From positions 4,402,001 through 4,466,000 of the forward strand of contig OZ176057.1 in the NCBI GenBank assembly GCA_964247055.1: a DNA stretch of 64,000 nucleotides, in the 5' to 3' direction. A program made the position numbers and the translations under genes. Of this stretch, positions 35,656 to 48,780 are shown piece after piece (position 1 is the stretch's first letter; every line of letters begins with the position of its first letter). The notes under the pieces are model-generated. The model was not told the origin of the DNA and did not search any database. It worked only from the letters and a program-made list of their open reading frames with translations. The stretch is from Paragordius varius (lineage: Eukaryota; Nematomorpha).

Positions 35656-38600
35656 CTGATATGTTGATGTTGTTTATTACACTTTTACATAACTTATTAG
35701 TAATGATTTAATACAACATTTGTCTTTACACTTGCCTGACCGGATTTAAAAAAATTTGTTTTATATTTAAAAACTTCTGTACAACTATTACACATTGAAT
35801 ATCATTTTATAAGTATTGAAAACCAAAGCTAGTGTGGAATAACAATAAAAAACAAGTAGGGAGAAGTTGCATTATGTAAGCACCTACCAAATTAAATTCG
35901 ACTTGTGTTGCCGGTGTTTATGATCAAGATGCTCATAAAACCCATTTTGTTTTAATTAAAATTATATTTTTAATAATTATACCCCCGAGTAAAATCAATT
36001 ATATTTGAATAATGGGTACGGATATCATGATGGTATTGTCATTTAGATGAAACTCTCTAATTTAATTATAAATAATATAACTCTCAGATCCATTGTGTAC
36101 TACCCTTTTAGCTGTTAAAACATGTTTACTCATCTTAATAACTTAAGAAGATCATTAAATAAGTTTTTCTGAATTAGAACATGGGCGCCATGTTAAAAAA
36201 TAGGTTGTCAAATTGAAACTATATTTGCGCGTTATATGAATAAATTTCGATGATTGGCATCAGAATTTCATTGATGCTCCATAGAGGATATTCTAGAAAC
36301 TATGATAGACAAATTAAAGCTTTTAAAATTTATTTATTACACTTTTAGTAAAAATTGGAATTATACGAAAACGTATAAATTTTAAAAATTATAATGATGT
36401 ATATTTTATTAAAAATTAAGTTTGAAAAAGAAATACTAAGATTATGTAACTACTATTTGCTTTTCCAATTTTTGCCACTTTTTCAAAATTAAAAATTATG
36501 AGAATTTTTTAAAAAGATCAATTTGATTTTTAAATACCATATTTTAATTTTTTTCCGATTCCAAGCAAGCCGCATGTTGGACAACCCTAAGTTAAAATAT
36601 AGTGCCTAATTTTTATTTTATACTTATTTTTCCGTTTACCGGGTGTTTGAGATGGCGAAAATTATATAATCTTTATCTTAAAAAATTTATAAACTTGCTA
36701 AAAATATGATTAGTAACTATCCTAGAAGACATCAAAATGTATAGAAGATGGAGCAAAAAAATTATCATATCGAATTTGACTTATTCACCTATGGGATATG
36801 TGTCCTTGACATTTAGAGAATCGAAATCAACAATTGATTTTACGAAGGTTTTATTATTATTTTATTATATTGTATTTCATGCAACATTAAAAAATTTAAT
36901 TAATCACAACTTTTTAACCTTCTGCCAAAATACGGTAATCAAAATTTATAATTAATAATTTTGTTTGGTATACATATCTGAATATTTGCTTTATTAAAAA
37001 TATCTTAAAATTAGTAAATTTTTTGTTTTCGATTTGAAAAATGGAATATAATATTTATTAATTATAAAAAATTTAAAATTATTTATATGATAAGAATGTT
37101 CAACTGTGTAATTATGTGTTGACAATATTATAAGCTTTTTAAATTAAAAAAATACATATATTACTGATATTTTCGGGGAGCTGATTTTATTACTGACACA
37201 AAATGTTTGCACTATTTAAAAATTTTGTGAATGATGACATAAACATCTAAAATCTAAATTTTTACTTATGAAACTACATTACGTCGAAAAGTATTTGGAT
37301 CATATAATACTATATCTATGAGAAGCCTCTATCTGTATGGATTGTCCATTTATGATTGGATCCATAGTCCACTTGTTTCTTATAAAAAATATCATTTGAA
37401 ATACCTTTTATCCTTTCATTGTCAACAAAACTTAATTCCGAGAAAAAGTAAGCGTTAAAATTGAAACAAATTAAATGTAATTATTCAAGTTAACAAAATA
37501 AATCCATTTTGAAAATATTGACCTGAGGTAAAAATAAATTTTAAAAAAGGTTTATATATAAAATATTTTGGAAATTTCCAACACTTAAAAAGACAGATGC
37601 CAATGAAATTAACCCATATTAGGGAGTTTAAGATTTTCAAAAATGTAATTTTGAGTTCAGGAATCAAGATATTAGATTGCTAAAACTAGTGAAATTTGCC
37701 TTAGGACATACCTAACTTGTATAGAAATTTGGTTTTGATCATGCACCTCCTGGCATATTCGAAAATGAAATTATAAACAATTGACGCCCATAAACCACGT
37801 AAGAGCCGGTAATGACGTTACCCAGAGCTAAAAAGTCTTGGTTAAAATTAAGTATGTCAACTGATCCAATGTTTAGTATTATAATTTAAAAATTGTTCTT
37901 TAAACTAAATGGCACAAGAGGCATAGTTGCTATTTATATAGCAAAATACGTAAAAAAAATCTCTGCGTATAAGCCTAAAATTTTTTTATTCGGCCCGTTC
38001 AAATCTTTTGGTTAGTACCACTGCACTATACATATGTATGAATAAAATGTGGAAAAATAAATATTTTTATACATGGCCAATAAAAAGATCCAAAAATATA
38101 TACTGATAGATAAAAGCGTTACAATTCTTATTGTGTTTTTAACTCGATGATATTTTTAGTTATTTATATTGTAATTAAATTCATACCATAAAAATGACAA
38201 AATAATACCGCGGCCCGAGGGACGCATGCGATCTGTATTCTTTTTTATGGCCTTATCATTTATTAAATTTTTAGTTGATCTTATTTTGAGTATTTTTTTT
38301 CATATGTGTGAAACATTTATATATTGTTATCGGCAACGGCTTGAGACAAGATAACTATTTTTGCGGCCCTAAATATTTTTAGGTGAGTACTGTTATGCTA
38401 GATTATGCATTTTTAAATTCGTTTGTTTTTGAGTGGGGTGCCAACATAAATGGCTTTATGGGCATTTTTAATTTTAAAATCTAGAGGGCCGTATGTAAGA
38501 CTGTAAAATGCAAACACTATATAATAATTTTTTTTATTTGACCGTTGGGTATACCTTTTTAGTAAAATTGTTTAAGAAATATTTATTATCTAAGATTTTG

Positions 38601-38759
38601 TCAGCATATTTTTGCAAATCAGGATTTCCAAATTTTTCGCGCGGTTTAAGATATATGAAAAAACGCTTCCACTCTAATAGGGATAACTAATGACCTTAGT
38701 CCATATTTAAATTGATATCATTAAAAAAAACTAAAAGGCAAGATTTCAAAAATCCTTTA
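35656..38759. other. AT-rich intergenic or intronic DNA, one unassigned open run
   Basis: 37,257-37,455 (+) is open for about 66 codons with basic composition (TTLRRKVFGSYN, LYGLSIYDWIHSPLVSYKK, QQNLIPRKSKR). A GTAAGC donor lies inside its end. I do not recognise it. At 38,210-38,370, CGGCCCGAGGG and CGGCAACGGC suggest hAT scraps. Nothing else is supported. Confidence 0.3.
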
Positions 38760-39182
38760 TATCTAATTAAGCCAAATCTAAATAAAATTTAGATTTTAAT
38801 TAAAGTACATCAAACTACTTCGACGTCATTTTAATTTTACAAAATTTTGCGAAAATTCTGTTTTTTTTGTTTTTACTATAAAATAAATAATTTTTATGAA
38901 ATCACATATAACAATAATATAAATTCAAAAAAGTGGTGTTTTTTGAATTTATATTTAGCTAATCATGTAATTTTGACTAAATTTTTATCTTCAGGTTAAG
39001 CCATAAAATAAGGAGTATCTGGTTTTTTCGAGTAAATTTTTTTATATTTCGGTTCATCAATATTATTTAAGCGCAAACTTCAATGGTTTCAATTTACAAT
39101 TTTTAGTATTTGATTTTTAACAGGCCTGGTGTCATCAACGACTATTTGAATCGACTCATATTATTGTTGCATCCTTAATTAA
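38760..39182 (+). mobile_element. TTAA-target small element, decayed copy
   Basis: It shares ACTACTTCGACGTCATTTTAA, CGGTTCATCAATATTATTTAA and AACAGGCCTGG blocks in order with 44,740-45,265. It ends near CCTTAATTAAA. The left terminus is not recognisable. Confidence 0.6.
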
Positions 39183-39880
39183 ATATTGTTTTTAAAAATA
39201 TTCCATTTTCATATGAAGTGAAACAATTAAAAAACGTTTATTCAAGCGTTTTGTACTATTTCTATCCTGCTTTAAAATTCGTATATAAAAAATTTTGCAA
39301 AAAATAGCAACTTTTTTAAAAAATTTTTTAGATGAGTAGAACATAAATCAATAAATTAGAGCGCAATATGAGCTACATCTAAAACACCGTATTAGATGGG
39401 TCATATAATTTAATGCCCACATGTTGCATTTATCTATCAGATACATATATATATTTTATAACGCACCGTTCACTTCCAGCTTTTACAATCAATTGAGACA
39501 AAAAATAGTTCATATCTAATCGGCGTAGGAGCTAATCAATGGTGAAATAATTTTGAAGCTATTCACTTGCAAACACTCTAGTTCAAATGAATTAAAAGTA
39601 AGGCTGCGTTTTTGATCGGTCAAAATAAAAAGCGCTTTGATTGCTTTTGAATGCAATCATCATTGCGAGAGTTATAAAATTGGATGAAACTAAGGGGGTA
39701 ACCGCAAATTTGGTCCCTATCATGTCATTATATATATATATAACAAAATAATTGTAATACTAACTGTTTTTCAATAAATTTAAAATAAAGGGTCAGATCC
39801 GCCCCTAGTCAATATTTTGATACTTTTTTGTTAGCAAGTAGGAATAATAACCTATATGCTTATTTCAATTTATTAATTGA

Positions 39881-39886
<6 letters not shown>

Positions 39887-39922
<36 letters not shown>
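39887..39922. repeat. (TA)n microsatellite ending in AG
   Basis: It immediately precedes the candidate exon at 39,923, so its terminal TATAG would serve as the splice acceptor. Confidence 0.85.
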
Positions 39923-39924
<2 letters not shown>

Positions 39925-40043
39925 ATCCGATTCTGTGTGTTTTAATTTGACTTTACCAGCCATACCCAATGTTTCATACCCAATGGTATTGTTGACATTT
40001 GATGGAGTTAATGTGAATGTGATCCAAAAAACTATTTATATCC
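39923..40043 (+). CDS. Candidate exon for an extracellular beta-rich domain
   Basis: After the AG of a (TA)n tract, 121 nt are open and much richer in GC than the surroundings, and they end at a perfect donor GTAAGT. The translation includes SDSVCFNLTLPAIP, VSYPMVLLTFDGVNVN and VIQKTIYI: alternating hydrophobic strands, one Cys, and an LTFDGV motif as seen in IPT/TIG-type and other immunoglobulin-like domains. The family is tentative. It starts in phase 0 and ends in phase 1, so it can splice directly to the phase-1 micro-exons downstream but not directly to the signal exon at 33,290. Confidence 0.5.
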
Positions 40044-42348
40044 GTAAGTTTTTGAGTATTAATATATATTATCCATTCTAATGATTTTATTATCACAAAA
40101 AAATTATTTTGTTGGTTGAAAAATATGTATTCATTCATTACCTTACAAATTGGGTTTTAGATGTTATATTTGTAATAAAAACAATAGAAGAAAGAAAACA
40201 TCACCGAAATTATAAATATATTAGGCATAATTTTTAATTAGAACAGTTTCGTTATTTGTACAATTTAAATATCTTTATAATTTCAACCGAAACAAACATT
40301 TTAAAATAATCATAAAGATTTTATTAAAAATAATTTAATCCTTAATCAAATTATGTTTAGCGATTTAGTAAATATCTCGAAAAAAACTTTGTAAAAGAGC
40401 AAATAATTACTTTAGTTGCCGCCGAATGTATTATTTTATATTAAGAATGGCAAATATCATAATTAAATAATTTTCAATTGGGTTAGTCCAAAAAACTATT
40501 GTATTTAAATTTGACTGATTTTTAAAAATTTACCAAATATTTTTTAGGACCAACACTTTTAATAAATTGAGCCAACAATTTATATATATAATATATTTTA
40601 TTTATAGCCCCGATTAAAAAAGGAGGTACATAATATGTTTTTTTATTAAAATACTGTGATCCACTTTATTAATTAATTTTATTTTTGATAATGGTTATTA
40701 AATTAAATTAAAACAATTTTGTAAGAATCCTTTTTTAAATATATTGAATTAAAATACTCAACAATTTGGAATTTAAAAGTAATTTTAATAATTATTTCAA
40801 AGTGATTGATTTACGTGTTATACCGTAGGATTAACTATGCATTGCTAGTTTTTCATTAATTTATTCAATCATGTAACCAAATAAATTAACTACTCACATT
40901 TTTGAAATAAAATTTTATTTTAATATCAATGTAAAACACATTAAAAATTATATTGGTTTATATAAGGTCACGGTCAGAAAAGCATCTGGTCAAACTACTT
41001 TGTTTATAATATCAAATATATTTTTTCAATATATTCTATATAATATATATTTTTGGCATAAATTAGTATTTAATAATTTAATACCACATTATTTTCATCG
41101 AAAGACATGAAACTGTTTGTTAAAAACAACAAATGCTATGCAAATTTTAAATCAAACTACTTCCACCTAACAACCGAATTTATATTTAAACTTATTAACA
41201 ACCGAAACGTCATACAAACTTGGAATATGGTTAATTTTCTTATGTTATTTTTAAAATGTTTCATACAATTGGTTATAAAATATCGTTTATCATATCAGCT
41301 CGATTTATTTATTATTAATAAGTGGAAAATTTTGGAAAAACCATTTTTATTTAATTGTGGAAATTAGAATTAATTAATGACAATAAAATGGCGTTTTGGC
41401 GTCTTTTTTCTTTAAAGAGTCAATAATTTTCCTAAAACTTCCGTGATCAAAGAAATATAACGATATTATTCTTAAGATCGAATTAATAGAAAAAATATTT
41501 ATTTCATATATGTTTTTATGTAAATTTCTGATGAAAATTATTAACCTGCCTCCAAAATCGGAACAAAAAATATCTAATAATATATATACTGGAAAAATTA
41601 ATCAGGAATATAAGGGTTTTGGTGTTCGCTCTTACAAGAAAATTATTATCACTTATGTGGTAAATCCTCCATATGAGAAAATGGCACTGCGCAGATTGTT
41701 AACATTACATTACCTTTTGAGGTTGTATTTTATCACAGGGCGATATAAAATTTAAAAATCATAAGTATTAAAGGTATTAAATCTCGAATTTAAAAATATC
41801 TTATCTATAATCTTTTAGGCACATTATGAAATAAAATATTAAAAAATGTAAAATTGTAAAAAATCCTCAGCTCAAACTTTGTGCCATTTTTTCCATTAAT
41901 TTTTTTAATGCTAAACCAGGAATTAAATGTATATTTTGGTTAGGTGCAAATAATATCTAACTTTAAAAAGCTTCTACACTGTAACGGCAAAAATTTAATA
42001 TTTGATTTAATTATAACTGTTAGTTTCAATCGTGATTTAGAGCTTTTGTAAATTTAAACTCAAAAAGTAACAAAACTCTAAAAAATATAGGCTTTTATCT
42101 AAGGGTGTTTGACAATTAAATTTAAACGAAAAACTGCAGTGCATAAAAATTTTAACGAAATTTTTTTTTCTATGATAGCTTAGAAAAGGATTAGTGAATT
42201 TATTTGCCGTAAAATTATTTGTTTAGGAGTCCTAGTTTTTGAAATATTGAGAGAAAAGGGTAAAAAGTGAAAATTAAGCATAATTAGGAATATTAAAAAT
42301 AATGATAAACACATGATTTATTAAGATTTATTATCATTTTGACAAATA
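40044..42348. other. AT-rich DNA; one foldback terminus, no gene
   Basis: 41,645-41,690 (GTGGTAAATCCTCCATATGAG) matches the left terminus of the foldback family. Frames of 81-86 codons here have AT-driven composition and no splice support. Confidence 0.4.
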
Positions 42349-42859
42349 TACCATTTGCACTTTAAGAGAGTCCTTAAAGATTGCAAGTTGATTCTTGAAT
42401 ACTTCAACTAGGTCCTTAACCACGTCAAATTGGTCGTTTGACTTTTTTGTTTTGTTTTTAACTTTGATTTCATCTATTTTATCGTTTTTAACCTATTTTC
42501 TAATATTTAACATAAATTAAAATCCATAGCAACTTTCTAGAATATTTATTTGATTACATAATTAAAAAATAAGTTTTCTGGGTCATTATTTACATTTTTC
42601 ATTGAAAACATTTAAAAGTTAATATTTTGTTGAATTGAAAAAAAATAGTAACAAAAAAGTGGTTTTTGAATAAAAAATTTTATTTTTTAATTTATATGAT
42701 ATATAAAGAATATAATTTAAAAAATAATAAATTAAACTATATGCAAAAATTATGGTTAAATCAAAATTTAAAAATTTTAAAGACCAGAAGTGCTCATGAA
42801 CTTGCAGTATTCAAGGACCGACTTGAAATCTTCAAGGACACTCTTGTAGTACAAAGATA
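42349..42859 (+). mobile_element. Array-end element family A, decayed copy
   Basis: It runs from TACCATTTGCACTTTAAG to TCTTGTAGTACAAAGATA with the shared core. The arms are reduced to two or three mutated units. A 75-codon frame at its right end is element DNA. Confidence 0.75.
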
Positions 42860-43749
42860 TTTACAATTTAATAGCTCAAAATCATATAGATAGGGTTTAA
42901 ATAAAAACTCATAACAAATCGCGGCTACTTGAACGACAAAAAAATTAATGTAACTATATTATAGGTTATTTTAATTATTTACTAGCTAATCTCAAAAATC
43001 TTAACATTCATATGTACATTAAAACAAATTTATATAAAAAAAATAAAAATTATTGTTTTTTATTTTTCATTTTTTGTTGGTTTAAAAAATTCACTGTTTT
43101 ATTTTGGAATCCTACATAAGCGGGATTCATAAATTATTACAAAAGAAAGAAAGTGGTAAAAAATTAATCAAAATCCTACATCAAAAAAAATATATGTGTT
43201 AGACAACTTGTTACAAGGTACGGATTGTTAGTTGAGTATGGTACTTTTTCGTATTTTGCATATATTTATAAAATTTATTCCCGCTCATGTAAGATTTCAT
43301 AACAGTATAAATTTTTTATACACAAAATATTTTTTGGGTTTTATATTGATATGTAAGTTTTTTTTACTAAATAAATGAATGTTAAAATATTAATATTGAG
43401 TTAAGTTAGTAAATAAAATTAAAAAAATTATTTTAATATGTTCACTAAAAATTTTGTCTTTTAAGTATGTTAAAAAGATAACCCGATTTTTTAATCTGGG
43501 TTTTAATTAACACCCTAACTATATAATTTTAGCTATCAATATATTGATAATATCATAATCATAATATCTCAGGTTTTATCATTATTTTTTTAATTATCCT
43601 TGATTTTCACTTTTTTCCCAATTTTGATTTTCTCTTCATATTAAAAAACTAAGTCGCCAAAAAATAAAAATTTTAGCTGCAAATAAATTCGCTGTTAAGC
43701 TATCTCATGAAAATTTTTTTTTAAAATATTAATTCTCTTTTTGCACACA

Positions 43750-43794
<45 letters not shown>
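42860..43794. other. AT-rich DNA ending in a (TA)n tract
   Basis: No gene seen. 43,751-43,794 is a pure (TA)n run into which the following foldback copy appears truncated. Confidence 0.45.
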
Positions 43795-43796
<2 letters not shown>

Positions 43797-44504
43797 GAAT
43801 TTCGATATAAATATATTTTTAAAAAATGCATACTTTTTAAAATTTTTAAGCATAATACTATTTTGTGTAATGTGGAAACGACGGTATTAAAGCGTGTTGA
43901 AATATAGTTAAAACTCCTTTTTTATAATTCAAGGATTCTGAACATTTTAATCCCCTAGTTTTATTTAAAAGTTCGTTTGCTTTTAAATTTTTGTAAAAAT
44001 TTTGTGAAACACATTTTTTGTATAAAGCATGCCAAAAATTTTAGAAATCCTGAGGTAATGGAAATGTTCGTGACCAATGAATTACATTGATAAAGTATTT
44101 TATAATATCTCCAAGTGTTTTTATACCGTTCATGCGCGAAAATAGTATGAACTATGCTTCAACAAAATTTTGCTAAAAATTATAAAAAAGTTGCATTTTA
44201 AAAAATATTTTTAGATATCAAAATCTAACATAATTTTAAAAATTTTAACGCTCAGGATTTTTGCGTTCTTAAGAGAAACAGCCCATAGAAGAGTGATAAA
44301 ATTTGGGAGTTTCAGAGCCGAATCTAAACATAAAAAATGTTAAACATATATTTTTATTTTTTATATGTAATATATAATATTTTAGTGAATTTTTGGATTG
44401 AATTGAGTTTCCAACAAAAATTTTTATTAAATAATTCTCAAATTTTCTCATTTTTTGATATGGAAAACATACCACAAAAGTGTGAAAAACTTACATAAAT
44501 AACT
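43795..44504. mobile_element. Foldback-family element, left arm truncated
   Basis: The centre has GTGGAAACGACGGTATTAAAG against TTTTTATACCGTTCATGC. The right terminus reads GATATGGAAAACATACCAC then AAAAGTGTG..AAATAAC, the family end inverted. The outer left arm is missing at the (TA)n tract. Confidence 0.55.
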
Positions 44505-44739
44505 CGTAAGAGCCAAAAGCACCATGTAATGATACATTATCAGAATATATAAACTTCATCAGTATATTTTATGGAGGACGTTATGTAATTCATAAATCTA
44601 CGTATTTAACAAACGCGAATTATTGGTTTTTTTATACACATTGTACAAAAAATATTTTGATGAAAATTTCCATAGAGTTAAGAGTTTTTAGAAAATTATT
44701 TTTTGTTCCATATGATAATCGTAAAATTTGTTTATTATG

Positions 44740-45265
44740 TTAACACTTCGATTAAAATTGGGGAATCTAAATACCCCAGACAAAATTTAAGTTCGGATTT
44801 TTAAATTACTGCAGGATACGGTCCCAATTTAAAATTATGCTTTTATTCTAACAAAAATAGTATAAATATGCTAAAATATCTAAAAAATATTTGTTTTGAA
44901 AAAAAAGTTCCATGTCAAACTACTTAGACGCCATTTTTATTTTACAAAATTTTTGAAAAATATCGTCTTCATTTAATTTTAAGAGTAAAATTAAAGCTAA
45001 TTTTTTATTTAAATTACATTTTATAATTTTACCATTGACCAAATTTTACCTTTCGGTTTTAGCTTAAAATAAGTAATATCAACTATTTTTGAATAATTTT
45101 TTTTATATATTCCGGTTTATTAATGTTATTTAAGTGCAAAATTTTGCCATGGTTTCGATTCCTTTCATATTTTTTAAAGAATTCTATTTTAAACAGGCCT
45201 GGGGTATCCAACTACCCCAATTTGAACCGAAAGACTAAAATGAATGTCTTGTATTTAAGTGTTAA
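44740..45265 (+). mobile_element. TTAA-target small element, best single copy
   Basis: It starts TTAACACTTCGATTAAAATT and ends AAGTGTTAA, 526 bp in all with both TTAA sites. Landmarks are AATACCCCAGAC, GTTCCATGTCAAACTAC, TAGACGCCATTTTTATTTTA, CATGGTTTCGATTCC and CAGGCCTGGGGTATCC. It is non-coding. I used it as the reference for the family. Confidence 0.85.
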
Positions 45266-46728
45266 ATCTTCATGGGAAAGCTAAACTTATCCGAAATCAC
45301 AATATCAAAATTTGTCATAAATGTTATAAAAGAATATTTTTAATTTGGATGTGAGTTCTGCAGATATCCCCTAACAAGCTAATTCAAATATGAACCTAAA
45401 AATGCTGATGCGCGATAATTTTTTTTAATAAATATCAAATTATGTCAAAAAAATATTTATTTAACGATTTGATCAGGATACTTTTTACCGCGGTTTTGGC
45501 TCTTATATAACAAACTTTATTGATATGTAAGCGCCGAAATTATTAAATATGAACCGATATATTTTCATAAAAATATAGATAGGAATTTTTAATAAATGCT
45601 AGTGTATGAACATCAAGAAAATATTTTTTAAAAAAGGCACATAACAAATTCGAACAAAAGAATTAACAATTTATTTTAAAAATCATAAAAAATGATTGTT
45701 ATAGATTATTTTAAACTATTCTTGGAAAAGAACATCGAAGTTATTATAATAATATTGTAGTGCATTTTAACATAACAAAATTCGTTGAGGCATGCACGGG
45801 TAATTTAAATTTTTAAAATTCATCGTATCCTGACGGACGTATATAATGTTATTATGTATAATAAAATGGTGCACAAATTATATAATATATCAGCAAAATT
45901 TGCTTAAAAATTTGAATTTAACAAAACTTTGAAACCGATGTTTTAAACTAAGGAAACGGTTTAAACTCATATTAGATAACAGAGAGCGCACAAAATTGGT
46001 GGGTAAAAATTATATCCTGTGGCTGAATAATTTTTTGATAAAATTTAAATGCTTTCATCCAAAAAATATCATTTAAAAATATCATAAACTATATTAACCA
46101 AAAAAATACTTGCGCGCGTCCTCACCTGATGAAACTTTTAAACACGAAAATTAAAAAATATTTTTCCCTAACTAGTCTTAAACCTTAACCTCATATAATT
46201 ATTTCAATTATTTTATTGTTATCTAGTTTTACTATCTTCTTCCATATTATATGCTTATTACCTTCTTTTACTTTATGTCATTCATACCATACCAATTCCC
46301 ATTTGTTTTGGTAGATCTTAATGCCTACCAATTTCCTATTTTACTTTGTCCTTTTCCTTGAAATATTATCATAGTTCTCTTATGTTTTAAATATTTTACT
46401 GGTTTCACGTTTTATAATAAATTATAGGCAAAAGATTTGGCTTTGCTAGCCACGCTTTTAGTGTAGTACCAACAATAAAGAAATGAATAGGAAAAAGGGA
46501 TGCTTGTATTTTGCTTGTTTATGGGTTATTGAAATAGTTAAACATATAGACATTGGGTGCTATAATAGCCGAATCATGAATGGTATTTTATAAGACACGA
46601 GGTCCCCCGCAAAAATAGGTTTATAACAAGAAAAGACAAATTTTATTGAATTCTAGACAAAAATTGGTCGCCCTCCCACAGCTCTGCGCCATATTTTTGT
46701 ATGTGTTTATATTTATCTTAGTTTAAGT
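45266..46728. other. AT-rich DNA with a GC-richer unassigned stretch
   Basis: 46,420-46,720 is less AT-rich. It includes GCTTTGCTAGCCACGC and a CTCCCACAGCTCTGCGCC block that has a weak echo at about 48,250 (GACTCAGCTCTGCGC), so a repeat family may be involved. No gene assigned. Confidence 0.35.
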
Positions 46729-46890
46729 ATGGAATCCTTTGAAATATGGCACGGAGGACATTCTTTTGAAGAAATGACTTTGCATAATCCCATCTGTCTT
46801 AAGAGAGAGTCATTCGATAACCTAAAAAAGTGGTATTTAGTTACAAATTGATTTAATACTTGTCCCATGATATTTGTAAAGCTTGTATTT
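46729..46890 (+). pseudogene. Possible small-GTPase-like fragment
   Basis: An open run starts MESFEIWHGGHSFEEMT, continues LKRESFDNLKKWYLVTN, and after one stop reads FNTCPMIFV in the same frame. The order (EIW--, a central block, ESF-N-KKW, P-I-V) resembles the switch II to NKxD part of Rab/Rho GTPases with a deletion after the IW block. The DTAG and NKxD motifs themselves are absent. A family A element begins 26 bp later. This may be a processed pseudogene or chance. Confidence 0.25.
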
Positions 46891-46915
46891 TACAAGGTTA
46901 TACCAAATTTAGTTA

Positions 46916-47992
46916 TACCATTTGCTCCTAAAAGTGTATCTGGGTCTTTTAACATATTAAATTGGTCCTTAATCACTTCAAGTTGGTCCCTGAATACAGG
47001 TTGTCGTTTGACTTTTTTGTTTTATTTTTAACTTTTATCAATCAAATCGTATATTATTTATCTATTTTATTTTTTTAACCTATTTTTTGTGTAACATAAA
47101 TATTAAATCAATATCAACTTTTAATCGTTATCATTATCTAAATTATTTAGGATATTTATAAGATTTTAACATGTAATAAATAAATATATAAGTTTTCTGA
47201 ATTAAAAATTCCATTTTTTCAATAAAAACATTTATATGGTAATAATTTTGTTAAATTGGTAAGTTTGATACAAAAAAATGGTTTTTCATTAGCACTTGGT
47301 TAAAACACATTTATTTTAGTCCTTCAATTCAAATTGGGGCAGTTGAATACAAGCCTGTTCAAAATTAAATTCTTTAAAAATATGGAAGGAATCGAAACCA
47401 TGGCAATATTTTGCACTTATATAACATTCATAAACCGGAATATATAAAAAAATTTATTCAAAGATACTTGATATTAGTTATTTTAAGCTAAAACCTAAAG
47501 GTAAAATTTGGTCAACGTGACATGTGTGCAATGGTAAAATTGAAAAATAATACAAAATAAACGTCTTTTTCTATTTCTATCAATGTTAGATGTAATTTAA
47601 ATAAATTAGCTTTAATTTTACCCTTAAAATTAAATGAAGACGATATTTTGCAAAAATTTTATAAAATGAAAATGGCGTCGAAGTAGTTTGACATGAAACT
47701 TTTTTTCCAAAACAAAATTTAGATAAATTAACATATTTATATAATTTTTATTAGGATAGCAGCATTTAAATTGGGACCGTTTCATTTAGTAGTTTTTATA
47801 AAATCATAACTCAAGTTTAGTCTGGGGTATTTGGATGCCCCAAGAATCAAAGTGTTAAAAAATTTATTTTAAAGAAAATAGGTTAAAAAAATAAATAATT
47901 GTAGAAATTATGGTTAAATCCAAACTTAATTTTTGGACTGAAATCTTTAAAAACCAACTTGAAGTGTTCAATACTTTTAAAATGCAAATCAA
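46916..47992 (+). mobile_element. Array-end element family A, split by a TTAA element
   Basis: It starts TACCATTTGCTCC and ends near AAAATGCAAATC. The core is interrupted at 47,289-47,858, and the sequence on both sides joins into the usual core (GTTTTTCA..AAAATTTATTTT). The arms are decayed. Confidence 0.75.
47289..47858 (-). mobile_element. TTAA-target small element nested in family A copy
   Basis: Inverted relative to 44,740-45,265. It starts TTAGCACTTGGTTAAAACAC (TTAA decayed to TTAG) and ends AAAGTGTTAA. The nested position dates it as younger than the family A insertion. Confidence 0.85.
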
Positions 47993-48589
47993 CACCACGT
48001 GACATAATTTACTTATTTGTAAATTTTTTTAGCAAAGTTTTTATTTTAAAACGGAAACATTTTGTTAAATTCGACTAACAAATTATTTCCAAATAATGTC
48101 GGAAAGGTTTTGTATAGGGTGTGATTTTACACCGCTCCCTTTATGCAAATCGCCATTATGGTTCAGATTTTAAAAAAAAATTAATCAAAGTATTATATTT
48201 TCACTAGTAATTTTGATTCCCTACTCTTGTATTAAATAAATGTTATGGCGACTCAGCTCTGCGCTATTCGTTGTTTTTATCATAGTCCAAATTTAAACTC
48301 TTTTAAGATATTTATAGCTTAAATCTTGTCTATGTTCATTGTGAATTACATATTTTCATACCTAACGTATTTATTTTTGAACATATCTAATTTGGTTGAA
48401 TAATGAAGAAAACAAACATATCGAAAAAATTTTCAGGAACACTTACAGATAAGGTGAATCTTTTTGTTTGGTAAAGAAATACTTTGAAATAAAAAACACT
48501 TTTTCTATATGACACATTTGGATGTTAACTGCTAATTACTATCGAGCAATATTGACATCACATTATTAAAAAAATTACATTTTAGAGGG

Positions 48590-48780
48590 GTTCAATATGT
48601 AAATTTTGGAGCTCACATCTAAAAATTAAAATTTTGATTATATATTTTTTATCTTCTAATCTATTTTTAAAGTATTTTTTGGAAGCATTTACCAAAAATA
48701 TATTTAGCATAATATGATTATATTTAGCGATTTTTCTTACCACAAAAGTGTAGCTTTTCTTACATGAGAGAATATTGCTT
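48590..48780. repeat. Foldback-family right arm fragment
   Basis: GGAGCTCACATCTAAAAATT, GGAAGCATTTACC and CACAAAAGTGTAGC are the family's right-arm landmarks in order. No left arm was found. Confidence 0.45.
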
